From: Planctomycetaceae bacterium
GTDB lineage: Bacteria; Planctomycetota; Planctomycetia; Planctomycetales; Planctomycetaceae
Direction: 5' to 3'
Assembly: GCA_020426425.1 (NCBI GenBank)
Contig: JAGQQB010000071.1
Location: forward strand, 1-11,642
Length of the DNA: 11,642 nucleotides
Shown one piece after another: positions 7,520 to 11,642 of this stretch (within the stretch, counting starts at the first letter, position 1; every line of letters starts with the position of its first letter). The notes under the pieces were generated by a model. The model did no database searches. It saw only the letters and a list, made by a program, of their open reading frames with translations, and had not been told where the DNA came from. The translations under genes and the position numbers were made by a program.

Positions 7520-8710
7520 TTATGGCTCCTTGCGAAGTACCTTGTCGAGTTGCTCGTGAATCATCGCCAGGAGGTCGTTTGTGCCTGAGCCAGTTGCCCA
7601 GTCTGGATTAGGAATAGTGGCCGGTGTATTGCTCAGTTGCTGTTGTGCCGCGAACGGATCACCAACCGCCCCGGAATTCAGCGACGCCAGATCCGCATAC
7701 GTCAACTGCCCCTCGGGGCAGGTCCGACGCATCGGCACGTGGGTGCGAGTTTCCGTCGATAACATCCCCTCACCGGTCGGCAGATACGGGGTCTCCTGAT
7801 ACGGACCTGCCAACGAGATTGGCTCAAAGTCCGTGATTGCCGAGGAGCGAAAGCCGACTTGGGCGTAACAACTCAGCACCAGTCGTCGCTCGCCAGAGGT
7901 CAGCTGATCACCCACAAGCCGTTCACCCGTGACGTACTCCACGCGAATCAGCGGACGCCATGCCAATTGCTCAATGGACCACTGCGGCAGGCCAGCGGCA
8001 GACTGCCAGTGGCAGACAATCTCGCACGTCTGCCCACCTGGATCGAACGAGGATGCCTCTGCGTTCACCACGACACGCGGCAACAGTGCCGCCAACTGAT
8101 GCACCAATCGGTCATGTACCGCGCCAAAGTCCACAGCCCCATCGGCGCTCAGCAACTCCGGGTTCAGGCTCGGCAAGGGCACCTCACGCGAGCGCATTTG
8201 CAGCTGCCAGGTGACGTGTTCGTGCGGATGTTCGCCTTTGAGCAGCAGGTAGAGCAGTTCCTCAAACGCGCGATTGTCACTACTGATTTCCTGGGAGGCG
8301 ACGCGGCTGGTGGGCACGTTCTGCGTTTGGAAATGCTCCTGAAATCTGTGGGCGACATCAGGCCCCACCTTCGTCCAGATCCCCATGATCAGGACCGAAT
8401 GATCCTGCTGTGGATCAGCAGTCAGTGACTGATACCAGTCCGCAGGCAAGCCATGCTGCTGCACAATCTGTCGGGCCTCGGTCAGAACCGGAGTCAAATC
8501 GAGGGGCTCATCGGCAGCATGTTCGTCGATTGTCGCAGGCGCGGCTGGCTCGACCGGAGTGACCGGCTCGACCGGCACATCGGGGGCAGGCGGTTTGTTG
8601 GGACAACCGGTGAGTGTCACAAACAGCACCAGCGTCGCCGGCCATGTTCGGCGAAGCGATGGCAACCGCGGTGAGAGAGATTCGGCATAGCCCTGTTGTC
8701 GATTGAACAT
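7520..8710 (-). CDS. Lipoprotein, divergent tandem paralogue C
   Basis: A 396-residue predicted lipoprotein. After a long, basic N-terminal region of about 24 residues comes a hydrophobic core (PATLVLFVTLTG) and a lipobox Leu-Thr-Gly-Cys with Cys36 as the lipidated residue. Next come a Pro-rich linker (PVEPVTPVEP) and then the domain shared with paralogues A and B, starting near residue 69 (PLDLTPV). Matching landmarks are LPADWYQSL, AFEELLYLLLKGEHPHEH, SADGAVDF, WSIEQLAWRPLIRVEYVTGER, GERRLVLSCYAQVGFR, AGPYQETPY and the final helix (DLLAMIHEQLDKVL). The Tyr/Trp-rich module of A and B is absent, with lipid anchor and linker in its place. ATG 8710 shares one base with the receptor stop TGA and has GGGAG seven bases upstream. 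GTG 8713 directly before it is an alternative that would add one residue and give a four-base overlap. Translational coupling to the receptor is very likely. Biochemical function is unknown. Confidence 0.88.
   Translation of the reverse strand: MFNRQQGYAESLSPRLPSLRRTWPATLVLFVTLTGCPNKPPAPDVPVEPVTPVEPAAPATIDEHAADEPLDLTPVLTEARQIVQQHGLPADWYQSLTADPQQDHSVLIMGIWTKVGPDVAHRFQEHFQTQNVPTSRVASQEISSDNRAFEELLYLLLKGEHPHEHVTWQLQMRSREVPLPSLNPELLSADGAVDFGAVHDRLVHQLAALLPRVVVNAEASSFDPGGQTCEIVCHWQSAAGLPQWSIEQLAWRPLIRVEYVTGERLVGDQLTSGERRLVLSCYAQVGFRSSAITDFEPISLAGPYQETPYLPTGEGMLSTETRTHVPMRRTCPEGQLTYADLASLNSGAVGDPFAAQQQLSNTPATIPNPDWATGSGTNDLLAMIHEQLDKVLRKEP
8547..8575. repeat. Short in-frame direct repeat in the lipoprotein linker
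   Basis: GGCTCGACCGG occurs at 8547-8557 and again at 8565-8575, an 18-base period. On the coding strand it gives the repeated Pro-Val-Glu-Pro units of the lipoprotein linker. It is in frame, so copy number could change linker length without breaking the gene. Confidence 0.6.
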
Positions 8711-11642
8711 CACTCCTCTCCCTCCCGCTGAATTGTTCGCACCAACCGCAGCCCCAGATAGCGGTCCGGCTGAGCAACATTGAATGATCCTCGATCTTCC
8801 GAAATGGCGACTTCACGTCCTGAGCGAAAATCCCCTCCGCATGCCACCCGGCCTCGCTCGTTAAGAGCTTCGGCAGGTTCTTTCGGCCCCGTGAAGTCAA
8901 TGTATGGCTCCGGCCCGTCATCTTTCAGTGCCATCGAGACGGGCAAATACCAGTCGAAGCACCATTCGAGCATGTTCCCGTGCATGTCAAACAGCCCCCA
9001 GGCGTTGGGCAACCGCGTCGCGACCGGATTGGCCTTGTCGCCAGAATTCGCCGAAGTCCAGGCATAATGATCCGCCAGGGACTCAAAGTCACCGAAGCTG
9101 TAGCGAGTGGTCGTCCCAGCGCGACAGGCATAGTGCCACTCCGCTTCCGTCGGCAGACGATAGCCGTTCTTATCGAAATGACAGATCCACTTGTCTGGAG
9201 ACTGCTCCTCCTCTTCTGGTGTGTAGCAGGCAGTCAGGCCGGCCTGTTCACTCAGCCAATTACAGAACTCGATCGCATCGTAGTAACTGATGCCCCCTTG
9301 CGGCATCGTTGAGTCTCCGTGAGCGTTGATGTCGTTCCAGGCGGCCCATTGCGATTGCGTTACCTCGACCGCAGACATCACATATCGTCGTGTCAGTACC
9401 ATTGTGAATCGCTGCTTTTGTCCTGTGGCGGATGACGACTTCACATTCTTGTAGTCGAACCATTCGAACTGGGCGCGCGACCCCGGTTTCCCATCCACAT
9501 AGAACGGGATTTCCACCATCGTTCGCTCGATGTCCGCAACCACCGCCTTTGCCCTGTCGCCATCTGAACTGGCTGCTGCAAGGTTGGAAGTTCGGGAAAA
9601 CGGCTGTCCCCATGCGTTCAACGTGGCGATTGCCGCAGCTCGCACGGTGGCCGATCGATCCTGCTCGGCGAACTTCGCAAGCAGTTGCGGTAACGATTCA
9701 CCAGTTGCGTCCGCTGGCGTAGCCGCTGGTGAATCGCCAAAGCCCAACGCCAGTATCGTTGCTGAGATCGCTGCGGCAGATGTGGCATCCACCGGCTTCG
9801 AAGAATCGTGCTTCGCCAGCGACGCATGTACCCGATCTGGACTGCCCATCCATTGGCGCGCATGGTGGATAAACTCCGTACGCATGGCCGGATCGCCATT
9901 CACCTGCACCGGATCAAGAGCTAGCAGTCGCTCCCATTCACCCCGCACAGCAAGGATGGTAGCCGCCTTGAGTTGCCGCTGATCATCTGCTGGTGATTTT
10001 TCATGCGCGAACTGAGTCAGCGTGGTCAGAGCCGCTTCCGTTGGTGGGTCAGTCAGAGCGTTCAGGAAATTATCCATCTCGTCCGCAGGCACCTCACCGA
10101 GTTGCTCGATGAGAAATTCATCCTGCGGCTCACCCAGATGCGCGAGTCCAAATGCCGCATGGAGACGCGGGAGGGGGGCGTACTCCGAGGAGTCGCGGAC
10201 AGCTCGGAGTTGTCGCGCATCGGATGAGTCCAGCTTCGCCAGCGATGCCGGGACGGATGTCGCTGCAGCACTAACAAAACCTGCAATGCGTGCATGTCCA
10301 ACTTCCACCGACTTGGAAATCGCGAACCCCGAGGCAACAAGAATCGCGAGTGTCGCGAGCACCCCGCCGATCTGGATTCCCAGTTTGAATCGCTGATTCT
10401 GTTTGCGCAGCTCGCGGCTTGCGGCCAGCAAGCGTTGTTCGGTGCCCGTCAGCGACCGCGTCCCAGTGATGCCCTGTTCGACGATCGTCAAATCAGCAGC
10501 GTCCAGCGGCGCGCCGGTGTTCTGATCGGCCCAATCGATTGACCGATGATCCAGAATCCGTCTGGCGCGCTGGCCGGGCTTGTCGGAATGATCGAACTGT
10601 TCGCGCACCAGCGGTGCGAGCGTGTCGTGTGCGAGCCGAGTGACCTTCTCATCCGCGCCATTCTCCCCGGCCCCAGACGTCACGGTCAGCAGATACAGGT
10701 CCTGACACTGCTGCAGGAAACCATTGAGCTGGTCACCGAGATGTGCATACTGCTGGCGTAGCTGCGGCAAGGTCTGCTGGTTCGCAGTCCCCAGTGGCGT
10801 TGTGTGTAGTGCGACAAGATCGAGCAGCAGGCCCGATTCAACAGCCTCCGGATACTGCTTGGCGAACTCTCCGATCTGCTGATTCAGGAAGTCCCGCAGC
10901 AGAATCCCATCGCGTTTAAGTTGCCGGTACAGGTCCGCCGTGAACTGCGGCCGTTCGTAGTTGATGGCAGTTGCCTTGGTCCACAGCTTGGTCAGCAGGA
11001 TTTGCAGAGTCGGCGCGATGGCGGAATCGCGGTCATCGAGCAAGTCATCGGCAATGCTCTCCGCCAAACCGGGTTCAACGCTCAATCCGTACTGCCGCTG
11101 CAGACGCTCGCTTGCTGTCGGTCCGGTGATTGCTTCGAGAATGCCGCGCCGATCGAGTGGTTCCAGAAAGACCTTGCTGCGCGGCAGTTCGTACGATTCC
11201 AACACGGTCTCGACTTCAGCGAGCCACTCCTTGCGAAAACCAAGGACGAGCTTGCCCTGCGGTCGCGCGTCACTCCCCTGGAAGATGCCTCGAATCGAAG
11301 CGACGAACTCGCCGAGTTCGTCGTTCACTTCAGCAAGGGGGCGGGTGTAGCATTCTTCCACCTGATCCAGAAAGACAATCAGCGGTTTGCCAATCTGCCG
11401 TTCCTTCGTCTGCCATGCACGCTCAATCGCTTCGTCGACGGCTTCCGGCAGGAATGCGAGCTTGAGCGTGTCGAGTAATCCACCGGAGGTTCGCCGTAGA
11501 TAGCGAACTTCAAAGTCGCGCTCTAAACGCGGGATCAGCCCGGCATCGAGCAGCGAACTCTTGCCCACTCCCGATTGGCCATAGAACAAGAGCAGCGGCG
11601 CACTGCGCGGAGCCGTGAGCCGATCATACAACTCGCGAATCT
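8710..11642 (-). CDS. STAND NTPase - transmembrane - helical repeat - FGE-like receptor, 5' end outside window
   Basis: The frame is open through the right edge (Ile-Arg-Glu precedes the TTG at 11629-11631), so the N-terminus is missing; I number from that TTG as residue 1. Walker A is GQSGVGKS 18-25, and Walker B is LIVFLDQVEE 84-93. The spacing and the GLIPRLE and LDQVEE signatures fit a STAND-type signalling ATPase followed by a helical/winged-helix region to about 400. One membrane segment at about 418-438 follows a basic stretch (RELRKQNQRFK), predicting N-in/C-out topology. Residues about 445-700 are Ala/Leu-rich helices that look like HEAT-type repeats. From about 705 to 968 is an FGE-sulfatase (SUMF1-like) domain: GYRLPTEAEW 823-832, ACRAGTTTRYSFG, AWGLFDMHGNMLEWCFDWY, RVACGGDFRSG and a final LGLRLVR. 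The two catalytic cysteines of true formylglycine-generating enzymes are not seen after GGDF, so it is probably a binding domain rather than an oxidase. It is first in the operon as seen here and coupled to the lipoprotein. Confidence 0.92.
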   Translation of the reverse strand, partial: IRELYDRLTAPRSAPLLLFYGQSGVGKSSLLDAGLIPRLERDFEVRYLRRTSGGLLDTLKLAFLPEAVDEAIERAWQTKERQIGKPLIVFLDQVEECYTRPLAEVNDELGEFVASIRGIFQGSDARPQGKLVLGFRKEWLAEVETVLESYELPRSKVFLEPLDRRGILEAITGPTASERLQRQYGLSVEPGLAESIADDLLDDRDSAIAPTLQILLTKLWTKATAINYERPQFTADLYRQLKRDGILLRDFLNQQIGEFAKQYPEAVESGLLLDLVALHTTPLGTANQQTLPQLRQQYAHLGDQLNGFLQQCQDLYLLTVTSGAGENGADEKVTRLAHDTLAPLVREQFDHSDKPGQRARRILDHRSIDWADQNTGAPLDAADLTIVEQGITGTRSLTGTEQRLLAASRELRKQNQRFKLGIQIGGVLATLAILVASGFAISKSVEVGHARIAGFVSAAATSVPASLAKLDSSDARQLRAVRDSSEYAPLPRLHAAFGLAHLGEPQDEFLIEQLGEVPADEMDNFLNALTDPPTEAALTTLTQFAHEKSPADDQRQLKAATILAVRGEWERLLALDPVQVNGDPAMRTEFIHHARQWMGSPDRVHASLAKHDSSKPVDATSAAAISATILALGFGDSPAATPADATGESLPQLLAKFAEQDRSATVRAAAIATLNAWGQPFSRTSNLAAASSDGDRAKAVVADIERTMVEIPFYVDGKPGSRAQFEWFDYKNVKSSSATGQKQRFTMVLTRRYVMSAVEVTQSQWAAWNDINAHGDSTMPQGGISYYDAIEFCNWLSEQAGLTACYTPEEEEQSPDKWICHFDKNGYRLPTEAEWHYACRAGTTTRYSFGDFESLADHYAWTSANSGDKANPVATRLPNAWGLFDMHGNMLEWCFDWYLPVSMALKDDGPEPYIDFTGPKEPAEALNERGRVACGGDFRSGREVAISEDRGSFNVAQPDRYLGLRLVRTIQREGEE
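8718..8722 (-). promoter_or_regulatory. Shine-Dalgarno site of the lipoprotein inside the receptor gene
   Basis: The minus strand reads GGGAG, within a longer purine run that also encodes the receptor's last residues (Arg-Glu-Gly-Glu-Glu-stop). It lies seven bases before ATG 8710, which favours that ATG over GTG 8713 (spacer four). The arrangement favours reinitiation by ribosomes that finish the receptor. Confidence 0.75.

Noticed and set aside
8720..8850. Variable region of a diversity-generating retroelement at the C-terminus of the FGE-like domain
   Set aside because: Such target proteins do end in FGE/C-type-lectin-like folds, but no reverse transcriptase or template repeat copy of this stretch is visible, and the codons are not rich in AAY.
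10921..11478. Plus-strand open frame of 185 codons antisense to the STAND domain
   Set aside because: The opposite strand encodes Walker A and B in the expected spacing; this frame has no recognisable motif or ribosome binding site.
1..11642. Calling the window a phage-defence island because of SNF2, STAND and nuclease genes
   Set aside because: Each family has many non-defence members, the helicase is on the opposite strand, and no known defence system has this gene set; the idea stays open for the STAND operon but is not supported.

Overview
The window looks like a chromosomal piece of a Planctomycetota bacterium with fairly high GC. Three things suggest this. Two secreted proteins carry a tyrosine- and tryptophan-rich 'SYS.W ... 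RPDFFY ... GGYW.R' module of a kind I associate with planctomycetes. A STAND ATPase is fused to an FGE-sulfatase-like domain. A SWIM-type SNF2 helicase sits next to them. The phylum call is an inference from these proteins, not from a marker gene.

Layout. Bases 1-3087 (+) are the 3' part of a large SWIM/SNF2-family helicase-like ATPase whose 5' end lies outside the window. It converges on a minus-strand block that fills the rest. Read in the direction of transcription (right to left), that block is: a STAND NTPase - transmembrane - helical repeat - FGE-like receptor, cut by the right edge (8710 to beyond 11642); a lipoprotein (7520-8710); a secreted protein (6024-7475); its close paralogue (4418-5821); and an endonuclease/exonuclease/phosphatase (EEP) family enzyme (3160-4335). 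There is no RNA gene, CRISPR array, insertion sequence or origin that I can support.

How the genes fit together. The receptor stop codon and the lipoprotein start codon overlap, and the ribosome binding site of the lipoprotein lies inside the last receptor codons. The next gene follows after 44 bp with its own good ribosome binding site. These three genes are very probably one operon. The lipoprotein and the two secreted proteins share one uncharacterised domain and are a tandem paralogue family of export-targeted proteins. The receptor has one membrane segment with basic residues on its N-terminal side, which predicts a cytoplasmic STAND ATPase and an exported FGE-like domain. That places the FGE-like domain in the same compartment as the three paralogues. 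The most interesting reading is an envelope-spanning sensing or assembly system made of a STAND/FGE receptor and a family of exported partners; its function is unknown. The third paralogue, after a 202-bp gap, and the EEP gene, after 82 bp, may belong to the same unit but the evidence is weaker.
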